Shown here one piece after another: positions 27,658 through 35,340 of a DNA stretch of 64,000 bases. Source of the stretch: Desulfurococcus amylolyticus Z-533 (lineage in GTDB: Archaea > Thermoproteota > Thermoprotei_A > Sulfolobales > Desulfurococcaceae); the NCBI RefSeq assembly GCF_000513855.1, contig NZ_KI911318.1:328087-392086 (forward strand), written 5' to 3'. The translations under genes and the position numbers were made by a program. The notes under the pieces were generated by a model. That model worked only from the letters and a program-made list of their open reading frames with translations, made no database searches and had not been told where the DNA came from. How positions within the stretch are numbered: the first letter of the stretch is position 1; the number at the start of each line of letters is the position of its first letter.

Positions 27658-27670
27658 AGAAGACAACTAG
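27353..27670 (+). CDS. Small three-helix membrane protein overlapping the pilin-like gene
   Basis: About 105 residues from TTG 27353 (ATG 27335 also in frame). Three hydrophobic segments: ILPFLICVFTALSILSYL, IGIVFHAISILVGILLI and TTPLLLVILGIITVWGL. The amino-acid pattern is clearly that of a real membrane protein, unlike the other frame over the same bases. No strong ribosome-binding site is seen, so it may originally have been joined to, or coupled with, the preceding gene. Confidence 0.5.
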   Translation: MLKTRFELIEPRILPFLICVFTALSILSYLSKPFIGIVFHAISILVGILLITSTTSPGLIKAPLVTGENNIEVYIDTTPLLLVILGIITVWGLTGILERLVKEDN

Positions 27671-27743
27671 ACATCAACACTCCAGAGTCTTCAACATAAT
27701 TAATTAATAAAAATCAAGAGCATATTATAATCAAGAGGAATAC

Positions 27744-27818
27744 GGGCCCGTTGCCTAGCCAGGATAGGGCGCCGGCCTCCGGAGCCGGAGGACCCGGGTT
27801 CAAATCCCGGCGGGCCCG
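27744..27818 (+). tRNA. tRNA-Arg (anticodon CCG)
   Basis: A full cloverleaf without intron. Acceptor GGGCCCG pairs with CGGGCCC, D stem GCCT with GGGC, anticodon stem CCGGC with GCCGG around loop CTCCGGA (anticodon CCG, reads CGG), and T stem CCGGG with CCCGG around TTCAAAT. Discriminator is G; CCA is not encoded. An AT-rich TATA-like stretch lies about 30-40 bases upstream. Confidence 0.95.
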
Positions 27819-27852
27819 TTGAAGCAATTCTATTGTTTCATGGTGGTTGCCC

Positions 27853-27960
27853 ATGCCTATCACTCTAGCACCACTAGAATTGGATCCCGCAAGGAAGTTG
27901 GAGAGGCTTCATCATTATTTATACAACAGGTATACCTTGGATACTACTGAATCGAAGTAG
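27853..27960 (+). CDS. 35-residue small ORF downstream of tRNA-Arg
   Basis: ATG 27853 lies six bases behind GGTGG and opens MPITLAPLELDPARKLERLH, ending at TAG 27958. The amino-acid mix is plausible for a real peptide or for the N-terminal remnant of a lost gene. Nothing else in the 205-bp gap apart from the promoter of the next operon is recognised. Confidence 0.3.
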   Translation: MPITLAPLELDPARKLERLHHYLYNRYTLDTTESK

Positions 27961-27971
27961 ATTTCAAGGTG

Positions 27972-27983
27972 TTTTATATATAA
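27972..27983 (+). promoter_or_regulatory. Probable TATA box of the SPFH operon
   Basis: TTTTATATATAA lies about 50 bases upstream of GTG 28025; transcription would begin near 28003, leaving a short leader with GAGGTG as ribosome-binding site. Confidence 0.45.
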
Positions 27984-28024
27984 TTGGGATAATATAATTA
28001 TTTAATAGAGGTGCTAAAGCTGTC

Positions 28025-28534
28025 GTGAATGCTAAGCCATCCCCGGATTTAAGGCTTTACGAGAAGCTGATGATGCTTTTCCCAGGCTACAGAGGATATA
28101 AAGAGAAGGAGCTTGTTAGAGAGACTGATCGTGTTGTACGCGATGAGCTTCATCGTAGGCTTAAGAAATGTGTTAATGGCTTGAAAAACTATTACTCGAA
28201 CACTGTTTCGTCTACTGTCTCAATGCCTCTCGCGGAGAGGCTGGAAAAATTAATTTACAAAATCGATTCTCTTGCAGAGAGGACGATGCATGCCCCCTAC
28301 GGTTATAGGCCCCTCTTCCACGTGATTAAGGTGGACGATGAGGTTTTGAACAAGATGTTGGAGCACGATTTAAAGCTCGGCGAGATAGCGGAAACGCTAG
28401 AGAAAGCCGCTTCAAACCCGCCTTCAAGCATCACAGATGCAGAGAAATTCTTAGAGAACATCGAAAGACTAGCAAAAGAATACGAGGCAATGCTCGAGGA
28501 AAGGGATAGCCTGCTGTCAGGGTATAGGAGGTGA
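28025..28534 (+). CDS. Helical protein, first gene of the SPFH operon
   Basis: A 169-residue soluble, mostly helical, charged protein. Its opening (LMMLFPGYRGYKEKELVRETDRVVRDEL, of which PGYRGYKEKE is the key part) resembles small helical proteins found next to PspA or SPFH genes in bacteria; this is recalled pattern similarity, not a search result. The C-terminal 70 residues have heptad-like spacing that could form a coiled coil. The stop overlaps the frame of the SPFH gene, so the genes are translationally coupled. Start GTG 28025. Confidence 0.6.
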   Translation: MNAKPSPDLRLYEKLMMLFPGYRGYKEKELVRETDRVVRDELHRRLKKCVNGLKNYYSNTVSSTVSMPLAERLEKLIYKIDSLAERTMHAPYGYRPLFHVIKVDDEVLNKMLEHDLKLGEIAETLEKAASNPPSSITDAEKFLENIERLAKEYEAMLEERDSLLSGYRR

Positions 28535-28539
28535 CGGGC

Positions 28540-29532
28540 TTGAGCAAGACTAATGTTATAGAGTGGGTTAATTCAGGGCCAGAGGATCTCCTCTGGGTTT
28601 ACCCATATGAGGAGATCCGCTGGGGCAGCGTATTGATAGTCCACGAGTATGAGACGGCAATATTCATGAGGGACGGGAAGATCTACGATGTACTTCCACC
28701 AGGAAGACATATGCTGACAACTCAAAACCTACCCCTTCTCACGAGGGCCTATAGGCTGGTAATGGGCTACGGCGAGTCGCCTTTCAAGGCGAGGATTGTA
28801 TTTGTATCACTCAAACAGTTCAAAGGTAAATTCGGTCTATCCACTAGGGTTAAACTTGGTCCTAGAACATTATACATGACTGAGCTTCAAGTGTATGGCG
28901 AATTCTGGTATAGAGTTTCAGATCCAGTCTTATTCCTCACCCAAATAGCTGGCTCAGTGAGTAATCTGACTTCATCAGCTGTGGCGGAATTTATTCGAAA
29001 CTATTTTACCGAGACATTGATTCAGGAGATCAGCAAATATACCGCAATAGACATCTACTCAAATCTATCTCAGACGACCTCGAGGCTTAAAGCAGGAGTG
29101 ATACAGGAAGCTTTTGTCCAGAGGGGGCTGGAGCTCATAGATGTCAAAATCGCCGGAGCAAGCCTGCCGCAACTCGAGAGGATGGAGAAAGAAGACCCTA
29201 CCTACGGTCTCCCGCTCTTATTGGCTATTCAGAAAGGCGAGGAGGATAAAGTACTGGAGATCGTTAAAACGGTTGAAGTCATGAGAGCACTGGGTAAATC
29301 GCCTGCTGCTGGCTGGATGGGTGCACTTGTGGCAATGCCCAGCCTAATGCAACAAGTTGTCCAGCCTACTCAACAATCCCAGCAACCTAGTCAGCCGTCT
29401 CAGCCAGCCGAGAGCCCGACGATCGCTAAGCTTAGGGAGTTGAAGAATATGCTCGACGAGGGATTAATCACAAGGGAAGAATACGAGCAGTTGAAGAAGG
29501 AGATCCTTGAAAAGTTCAAGAAGGAGATATAG
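28540..29532 (+). CDS. SPFH (band-7) protein with C-terminal SHOCT domain, COG4260-like
   Basis: A 330-residue protein from TTG 28540, six bases behind AGGAGGTGA. Residues about 30-210 match the YdjI-type SPFH domain (VLIVHEYETAIFMRDGK, DVLPPGRHML). A Gln/Ser/Pro-rich linker follows (about 270-290), then a SHOCT-like helical hairpin LKNMLDEGLITREEYEQLKK. No membrane helix is present, so attachment would be peripheral or through the partner at 32013. In Bacillus, the related YdjI works with PspA in envelope stress. Role here is inferred. Confidence 0.75.
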   Translation: MSKTNVIEWVNSGPEDLLWVYPYEEIRWGSVLIVHEYETAIFMRDGKIYDVLPPGRHMLTTQNLPLLTRAYRLVMGYGESPFKARIVFVSLKQFKGKFGLSTRVKLGPRTLYMTELQVYGEFWYRVSDPVLFLTQIAGSVSNLTSSAVAEFIRNYFTETLIQEISKYTAIDIYSNLSQTTSRLKAGVIQEAFVQRGLELIDVKIAGASLPQLERMEKEDPTYGLPLLLAIQKGEEDKVLEIVKTVEVMRALGKSPAAGWMGALVAMPSLMQQVVQPTQQSQQPSQPSQPAESPTIAKLRELKNMLDEGLITREEYEQLKKEILEKFKKEI

Positions 29533-29534
29533 CC

Positions 29535-30521
29535 TTGCACTTGTTTAAAAGCGATAGAGAGAAGTTTGAGAACGAGTTGAACAAGGCTTTAAGTGAGAGG
29601 AATAAAGGCAACTTAGAGAGCGCTGTGAAATACTTTCTAAACGCCTACGAGATAGCTTTAGGGGCGAAAGATCCAGAAATCTCCAAGAGAGCCGACGAGA
29701 CGTTATTCTACGCATTATTCTACGATGCGTTGGTCAAAAAGACGGCTGAATCATTTTCTAAAGCATCGCAGCAATGCAAGAAGCTGGACCCCAGTTGGCA
29801 GCTTGACATAGGCCTAGCTAGCAAGCCCACAGCTAGCGAGTTATGCAGGGATCTTGAGATCGCTTCGATGATAGTGAGCCTCCCTGAGTTCAGCATAGAC
29901 GTGGCTAGGCGCATGGATGAGTCGCTTGCCTCAAAGTACGAGGAGATAGGTAGTAAACTTCTAGCAGAAGGATCGAGGAGGCTGATAATCGAAGACTATT
30001 TGAAAATCAACGATCCACTGTCTACAATAGGATTCAGGTTCCTTGGTTACTCTAGAATTGTGAGGGCTTTGAAGATAGAAGCCGATAATCCAGCAAATGC
30101 AATGGAGTTATACAGCGAAGCAGCAGCCTACCTCCAACAGGCTCCAGCCGAGATTAAGAAGTTTGTTGACAGCAGGATGGGCAAGCTGTCTAAAACCACC
30201 AAGTGTTGGGTTTGTCACAGAGAGATTCAAGGCGAAGAGATCAACTACATATATCTTCCAGCATCGATTAATAAGTATATCATTGAGAAGTACGGGAATG
30301 ACTCCCCATATATAATAAATAATGGGACGATCGCTGTCTGCAGAGTTTGTTACACGATGATATACAATTTAAGTGACGCCCTTGCGAAAAAATACTACGA
30401 GCAGGCTATGAAAGCACTGCAAGAGGTTGAGGCAAGGTTAAACGCTAGGATAAGCATACTTGAAGCAAAGCTGATGAGCCTAAGTATCCAAGCGGGACGC
30501 AGGTACTATATGAGGGATTAA
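29535..30521 (+). CDS. TPR-like protein with treble Cys-x2-Cys zinc site
   Basis: A 328-residue protein, starting at TTG 29535 two bases after the SPFH gene. The N-terminal 210 residues are helical with a TPR-like opening (GNLESAVKYFLNAYEIALGA). A zinc-binding insert follows: CWVCHREI (about residues 226-233) and CRVCYTMI (about 270-277), four Cys spaced like a zinc ribbon. The C-terminus is a long helix. A scaffold or adaptor role in the operon's complex is likely. Confidence 0.6.
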   Translation: MHLFKSDREKFENELNKALSERNKGNLESAVKYFLNAYEIALGAKDPEISKRADETLFYALFYDALVKKTAESFSKASQQCKKLDPSWQLDIGLASKPTASELCRDLEIASMIVSLPEFSIDVARRMDESLASKYEEIGSKLLAEGSRRLIIEDYLKINDPLSTIGFRFLGYSRIVRALKIEADNPANAMELYSEAAAYLQQAPAEIKKFVDSRMGKLSKTTKCWVCHREIQGEEINYIYLPASINKYIIEKYGNDSPYIINNGTIAVCRVCYTMIYNLSDALAKKYYEQAMKALQEVEARLNARISILEAKLMSLSIQAGRRYYMRD

Positions 30522-30525
30522 AGCA

Positions 30526-32001
30526 GTGGAGACGGTAGCACTCCGCTGCACTAACTGCGGGGCTCCACTCCCTAAGCCCAAGCCTGGCGAAGAATGGGTT
30601 AGATGTGAGTACTGCGGCTTCCTGAACAAGGTTGTTGATGCTACAGCATACGTCGAAAAGCTTAGAAGAGACCTTGAAAAATGGATTCGAGAAATTCTCC
30701 CTTCTACAACGATCTCGTCGACGGTGGCAGATCTTGCGGCTAGACACCAGATCTTCCAGGAGATTATAAAGCCGAAGGTAATGATCGCGAGGAGCAATTT
30801 AAGAGCCAAGTACCTGCTTTATCTTTCAACTCCTCTAACGCCGATCTTCCCATCATCTTCTTCAAGCGATGATCCTAAACCGATCTTTGAGGAAACGCTA
30901 AAAATCCAAGCCGTAAGAGACCTCGCCGTATCAGAAGATGATTTGAAGCTGATACAGGAGACGATAATATACGGCAACACAGCAGGCTATCTGCTCAACG
31001 CGGTTAAAGCACTATCCAGGTTCGACGTCAAATCGGCATTGAAGAATATCGAAGAAGCGCTAGCAGACATCCCCGACGAGCCTGGATTCAACCTCGTTAA
31101 GCAGAGGTTTAAGGCTGCAAGGTCTGTGCTAACAGCACTCAGCCTCTTATACGATAGGGATACCCAAGCAGCCATTGATATCGCGAAGACGGGGATAGAC
31201 CAGTACAATACGCTCTTGGATAGTGTAGGATCGCCTGCCTCGCCAGAAGTCAATAGAGGGGTTTTAGAGGCCGAGAAGATGATTGCGGAGATAGTGTATA
31301 AAATCTCTGAAGCATCACACGAGTTTTTCAGAGCTGGCAAGGATCCCTTGGAGGTATTGAGGTTTATCGAGGCATATACAAAGGTTTTCCAGCTAATTAG
31401 AGAAACCTATAAGAGGCCTTTGAGCGATCTCGTGGAGATTGTTGAGAACCTTAGGGGGATCGTGCTTGCTAAAAACGGGTCACCTCAAGTCTACGTTGTT
31501 TCAGGCAGCGGAAATTTCTATCTACCGTTCTACGTGGTTGAATCCAGGTTTTCCTTTGTTAAAGGCATGTTTCTGAAGAGGGGTGAGGAGTTGAGGCTGA
31601 CAATGCTTGTCTCGGCAATAGCACCATATGCTGCAAACCCTGTGACAGATGTCTTTGGAGTGTACTCAGGTAAACCTGTGAAGCTAGAGAAGGTCGAGGA
31701 GGCACCACTTTACCCGGTTTTAAAGAATATTATCTCATCGATAAAAGCCTCGGGTCTGCCGACCGATGCTAGAGTAACCCCACCGCTTATATCAAGCGTG
31801 CTCGCTGAGAAGATCTTCGACAGCTACATGAATATAGTCAGTAACAAGTATGGTGGGAAAATAATATTCGTATCCTCCCAGGCAACAGGCATTATATACA
31901 TTCCGTTCAACCCTGTCAACCAGCGGACACTAGCCTACGAGAGAGGCCTAAGCATTAACCTTATAACAGACTTGGATAATCTGGCTAAACTGAGTGTATA
32001 A
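30526..32001 (+). CDS. Zinc-ribbon protein with long helical body
   Basis: A 491-residue protein from GTG 30526, four bases after the previous stop. The N-terminus is a zinc ribbon: CTNCGAPLPKPKPGEEWVRC followed by EYCGF, giving Cys-x2-Cys/Cys-x2-Cys. A helical repeat-like middle (about 120-290) and an α/β C-terminal domain follow; the latter has a repeated YIPF/YLPF pattern (FYLPFYVVESRF and IIYIPFNPV). No membrane segments. Zinc-ribbon partners accompany SPFH/PspA modules in bacteria; the precise family is not recognised. Confidence 0.6.
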   Translation: METVALRCTNCGAPLPKPKPGEEWVRCEYCGFLNKVVDATAYVEKLRRDLEKWIREILPSTTISSTVADLAARHQIFQEIIKPKVMIARSNLRAKYLLYLSTPLTPIFPSSSSSDDPKPIFEETLKIQAVRDLAVSEDDLKLIQETIIYGNTAGYLLNAVKALSRFDVKSALKNIEEALADIPDEPGFNLVKQRFKAARSVLTALSLLYDRDTQAAIDIAKTGIDQYNTLLDSVGSPASPEVNRGVLEAEKMIAEIVYKISEASHEFFRAGKDPLEVLRFIEAYTKVFQLIRETYKRPLSDLVEIVENLRGIVLAKNGSPQVYVVSGSGNFYLPFYVVESRFSFVKGMFLKRGEELRLTMLVSAIAPYAANPVTDVFGVYSGKPVKLEKVEEAPLYPVLKNIISSIKASGLPTDARVTPPLISSVLAEKIFDSYMNIVSNKYGGKIIFVSSQATGIIYIPFNPVNQRTLAYERGLSINLITDLDNLAKLSV

Positions 32002-32012
32002 GATGGGTAGAG

Positions 32013-32429
32013 ATGACTGAAGTATTAATCATTCTGGGAGTTATTTCAACAATAGTTTACACAGCCATATCTTTCACAAGGCTGAAGCTTGCAACGGCAT
32101 TCCGAGATTTCACAGCCATAATCACATCACTAATAACTGGAGTGTCTTCAACAATACTTCCTACAGGAGAAGACCCCTTAATCCTATTTCTAATAGTATT
32201 CTTCTATATTACTTCACTCTGGTTCTACGGGGTAGAGAGGCAAGGACAAGTAAGCAAGAGACTGGTAAACCCGGCTTCATCGAGGATATTAGTTGGGGTG
32301 ATCGCGTTTGTTATAGCGACTTGGATCGTTTTTTCAAAAATAGACTCCAGGCTGGCATTGATCATAATCTTATCCTCATTACTCCTCGGAGCATATAGAT
32401 TAAGAATTATTGAGAAAAGCAATTGTTGA
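32013..32429 (+). CDS. Four-helix membrane protein, last gene of SPFH operon
   Basis: A 138-residue protein with four hydrophobic segments (about residues 3-20, 32-50, 58-75 and 90-125 as a pair) and a short polar tail. It begins 12 bases after the zinc-ribbon gene and is the only integral membrane product of the operon, so it may anchor the soluble partners. No family recognised. Confidence 0.6.
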   Translation: MTEVLIILGVISTIVYTAISFTRLKLATAFRDFTAIITSLITGVSSTILPTGEDPLILFLIVFFYITSLWFYGVERQGQVSKRLVNPASSRILVGVIAFVIATWIVFSKIDSRLALIIILSSLLLGAYRLRIIEKSNC

Positions 32430-32611
32430 ATAATGATGAGCTATATATTATAATTTCTCATGAAGTTGATCCTGGAGATCCTCGAGCCCCGACATGGACA
32501 CCACGTAGAATATGGTTTGCCAAGTGTTTCTTAGTTGTAGGCTGCTTAGCGTTCTCCCTGCCTTAATTTCAAGCATAAATATTAGTATTTCCCCTCCAAG
32601 CCATGAGTAAA

Positions 32612-32768
32612 GTCAACCGCTCCTGTAGGGCAATGGGACGGTTGTCACAAACGAGCCCCTAAACCACAGTAAAAGACTACTCTCAAGTGGACGATTCTCC
32701 CTCTGGTTCTAGGGTTGTTACTTTACAGCCGAAAGCCCCCTGCTCTCCGAAACGTGGAGGAGGTCAGT
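32612..32768 (+). mobile_element. TnpB right-end (ωRNA-like) remnant
   Basis: The 348-bp gap 32430-32777 has no gene. Its right part ends in GTGGAGGAGGTCAG (32755-32768), the same tip as the tnpB pseudogene right end. Just before the tip is a hairpin CTCC/GGAG (32745-32748/32756-32759), and the upstream part reads like a TnpB C-terminal tail (RLSQTSP-like). The tnpB body is missing. The remnant lies between the convergent SPFH operon and the surface-protein gene. Confidence 0.5.
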
Positions 32769-32777
32769 GATTCTAGT

Positions 32778-33532
32778 CTAGTATAGAGGTACAGTTATTT
32801 GGAAATCGCTTTTTTCATCCCCGTAGAGGCTTGCGAAAATAGTATATGATGTAGATGTATATGATTTACTAGTTGCATTAAAATACGTCTTCCACACTAT
32901 TTTAACCCCGCTGAACATTGTTAAACCATTTATATCCAGTGAAAGAAGCCCGGCGAACAAGTAGGCTTGCGTAGTCGAAGAATAGCAGCTTGATCCTGTC
33001 CCACAGCATGTATTACTATCGAGTCTTCGAGGTGCCATGTAATTAATGAACCATGAGCTGTCTCGACAGAATACCGTGGCATTCAGGATTTTATCTATTA
33101 CAATTGTATCCCAGTATTTATACGTATCTATGGTTACCGGTATCTTGAATAAGAGTAGTGTTGTACCATTGTCATAGTAGTATGAGGCATATAGGTATCC
33201 ATTAGCGTAGTTGCTGCCCCATTCATCACTAGTTAAATTAATGAAGCCTATTCTCTCAAGCATTTTACTATATATTCTCAGCGTCACCGTGGATGGATCT
33301 GGTATATACATCGACCTCTGCCCATTGATATCAACGTAGGCGGTGATGTATAATGGAATAATGAAGCTGTCATTAATCATCCTCCCCCTGTAAAACGTTA
33401 CGTTAAACCTGTATTCAACGTATTTATCGCATAGCCTAGTACACCTGGTACTATGATGGTGAATACAGTATAGTATATTAACCCGGTTATAAGCCCCTTG
33501 ATGATACTGGTCACGATTTTCCCTACAGCCAT
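32778..33532 (-). pseudogene. Surface protein gene with probable N-terminal frameshift
   Basis: The long frame (to GTG 33545) is coherent from about MINDSFIIPLYITAYVDING onwards: an exported β-rich domain with a Cys cluster (NTCCGTGSSC) and N-x-S/T sites. Its first 45 residues, however, are His/Arg/Cys-rich nonsense. In the other frame, ATG 33532 encodes MAVGKIVTSIIKGLITGLIY and a further hydrophobic stretch, a proper membrane anchor that stops after 43 codons near 33401. One frameshift near 33430-33460 would join anchor and domain. It may be a genuine mutation or a sequence error. Confidence 0.55.
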
Positions 33533-33541
33533 TACGCCTGG

Positions 33542-33913
33542 TCACCCTGTCTTAATCACTATCTTGTATAAGCCTAGAACTTTGAACTCAATGTAGTTGA
33601 TGCTTGGGACCTCATTAACATCTAGGCTGATCTCTATCCTCTTCTCTCCTTTATCTAGCTCTGGGATCGAGATACTGGTTGTACTGAGGTTTACCTTGAA
33701 GTCCCTTAGCTTTATATATGAGCAATATGAAATAATTAATGAAACCCTGTAGGTATTATTGTCGAGGACCCGGAGTCCACCGGTGTCAACACTGATTGAT
33801 AGGCAGGATGTATTGGTAGCGAAATCACGCATCAATATAATCAGCGGGGATATCAATAGAATAACCACTGTAATAGATGCCACGAGCAACACATACCTGA
33901 ACGGGCCGAGCAA
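33542..33913 (-). CDS. Signal-anchored small extracellular protein
   Basis: A 123-residue protein with one N-terminal membrane helix (YVLLVASITVVILLISPLII) and a 90-residue β-sandwich-like exterior domain with two Cys (near 36 and 64) and N-x-S/T sites. It sits between a two-helix membrane protein and the frameshifted surface gene in a three-gene minus-strand cluster divergent from cdvB. No family recognised. Confidence 0.55.
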   Translation of the reverse strand: MLGPFRYVLLVASITVVILLISPLIILMRDFATNTSCLSISVDTGGLRVLDNNTYRVSLIISYCSYIKLRDFKVNLSTTSISIPELDKGEKRIEISLDVNEVPSINYIEFKVLGLYKIVIKTG

Positions 33914-33923
33914 GCTACTTCCC

Positions 33924-34298
33924 TTACTTCTCTTCTCTCATCTTAGACTCAGGCTTCTCTTCAGACCTCTTCTCTTCTCCTTCACAAGGCTTACCCTCAG
34001 ACTTTAATCCTTTGATTCCGTGCCCTATTAGAAGGGAGCCCGCCCACACGGTTATACCTAGGAAACCGAGTCTCACCGCTATATCGACAAGTGTATTCAC
34101 TAGTTTGACTACTGCTTCCTCTATGCCTGAACCCTCGATCCCTGGTAATCTATAGCTGTAGAACGATGACAAGGCTATTGATACAGCTAGAACTATGAAT
34201 ACTAATCCCAGTAGTATCAAAGCTAGGAAGATGAGCGGGGCCCGCTTAATGAGATCCATCTTTATATCAACTCCACTAGTAAACATATTGTGATCCAT
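33924..34298 (-). CDS. Two-helix membrane protein with charged tail
   Basis: A 124-residue protein; hydrophobic segments at about residues 22-45 and 75-95, then a Glu/Lys-rich cytoplasmic tail of 25 residues. ATG 34259 (MDLIKRAPLIF) may be the true start. First gene of the minus-strand cluster, divergent from cdvB with about 140 bp between. A link to the division machinery is only positional. Confidence 0.55.
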   Translation of the reverse strand: MDHNMFTSGVDIKMDLIKRAPLIFLALILLGLVFIVLAVSIALSSFYSYRLPGIEGSGIEEAVVKLVNTLVDIAVRLGFLGITVWAGSLLIGHGIKGLKSEGKPCEGEEKRSEEKPESKMREEK

Positions 34299-34436
34299 AA
34301 TATTTAATATTTAAGGCTTGTGAATCCCTTGGTTGACCAATAATGCCGGGTACCCCTAGTGTATTACTATACCCGTTATTTAAAAACCGTTCACAAGGGA
34401 TATGTTGGTGGAAGCGTGTGATAAAGGGGTTTAGGC
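34299..34436 (+). promoter_or_regulatory. Divergent control region of cdvB
   Basis: GTTATTTAAAAACC (34375-34388) is a good TATA element for cdvB. Upstream, CCGGGTACCC (34346-34355) contains the GGGTACCC palindrome core that recurs twice directly behind cdvC. This shared motif at both ends of cdvBC makes it a candidate regulator site. Confidence 0.45.
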
Positions 34437-35315
34437 ATGTCTATCTCTATTACTGGCTCTAGGGGTGGCTTCTTCAGTAAACTGCTGTGGGCGTTTAAGC
34501 CCAAGGATCCATTTGTCAGGAATATTGAGGAATCCATAGTATTAATGGATAGGATGATAAGGAGTATTGAGGCATCTAAGAGAAGCCTTGAGATCACTCT
34601 CGAGGAGCATAAGAGGAAGCTTAAGCTAAGTGGTGTACAAGACAAGGAGCTTCAAGAGATAATAGATGAGGAGAACAGGAATATAATGGGCTACCTCAAC
34701 CTCTTCACAAAGGTATACTATGATTTAACAAGGGTTAGGCTCAGGCTTGAGACAATCACGCAGGTCCAGGAACCAATGAAGGTGTTACCGGAGGTACTAG
34801 AAGAATTAAAGAGGATCGAGCCCGAAGTAGAGAAGATCAACCCACAACTGGTAAGCCTGATAAAGATGATTGAGCAGAAGGTTGGAAGCATAAAGGTGTC
34901 AACCGATAGTTCATCTATACCCCAGCCCCTCATAAATAAGTATATGAGTCAGAAAAACGAGGAAAAGACTCCTGTAAAGCCGGTTGAAAATATTGAGGCA
35001 CTAGTCCCACCAGCTACAGTGGATGAGAGAGCCAGGGCGGCTGTGAAAATACCGCCTCCACCACCCTCGAACAATGGGCAGCAAGCATCGAAACCGGTGG
35101 AGGTTGAACCCGAGTTTCAGCGGGACAGTATAGAGAGCAGGAACGAGGTACCGTTAAATATTGTTGAGCAATGGGTGCTGGCTGAGCTAAGGAGTAAGGC
35201 GGGTATACTCGACATCCAATACTTCACATCGAAGTATAGGGTTTCACGCGACACGGTTTATGAGGTATTGAGGCGGCTAGAGGAGAAGGGATTAGTGAGG
35301 TTAAAGCGCTTCTAA
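34437..35315 (+). CDS. cdvB: CdvB, ESCRT-III homolog with winged-helix C-terminus
   Basis: A 292-residue protein. Residues about 15-165 form the basic, helical ESCRT-III core (KPKDPFVRNIEESIVLMDRM, long charged helices). A linker follows with a Pro-rich stretch IPPPPPS (residues about 203-210), which would be the MIM-type site bound by the MIT domain of CdvC, and a C-terminal winged helix (ILDIQYFTSKYRVSRDTVYE) as in crenarchaeal CdvB, which there binds CdvA. It polymerises at the membrane during cell division. CdvA is not adjacent. Confidence 0.9.
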   Translation: MSISITGSRGGFFSKLLWAFKPKDPFVRNIEESIVLMDRMIRSIEASKRSLEITLEEHKRKLKLSGVQDKELQEIIDEENRNIMGYLNLFTKVYYDLTRVRLRLETITQVQEPMKVLPEVLEELKRIEPEVEKINPQLVSLIKMIEQKVGSIKVSTDSSSIPQPLINKYMSQKNEEKTPVKPVENIEALVPPATVDERARAAVKIPPPPPSNNGQQASKPVEVEPEFQRDSIESRNEVPLNIVEQWVLAELRSKAGILDIQYFTSKYRVSRDTVYEVLRRLEEKGLVRLKRF

Positions 35316-35340
35316 GCCGGATTAACCCTGGCTACTGGGT

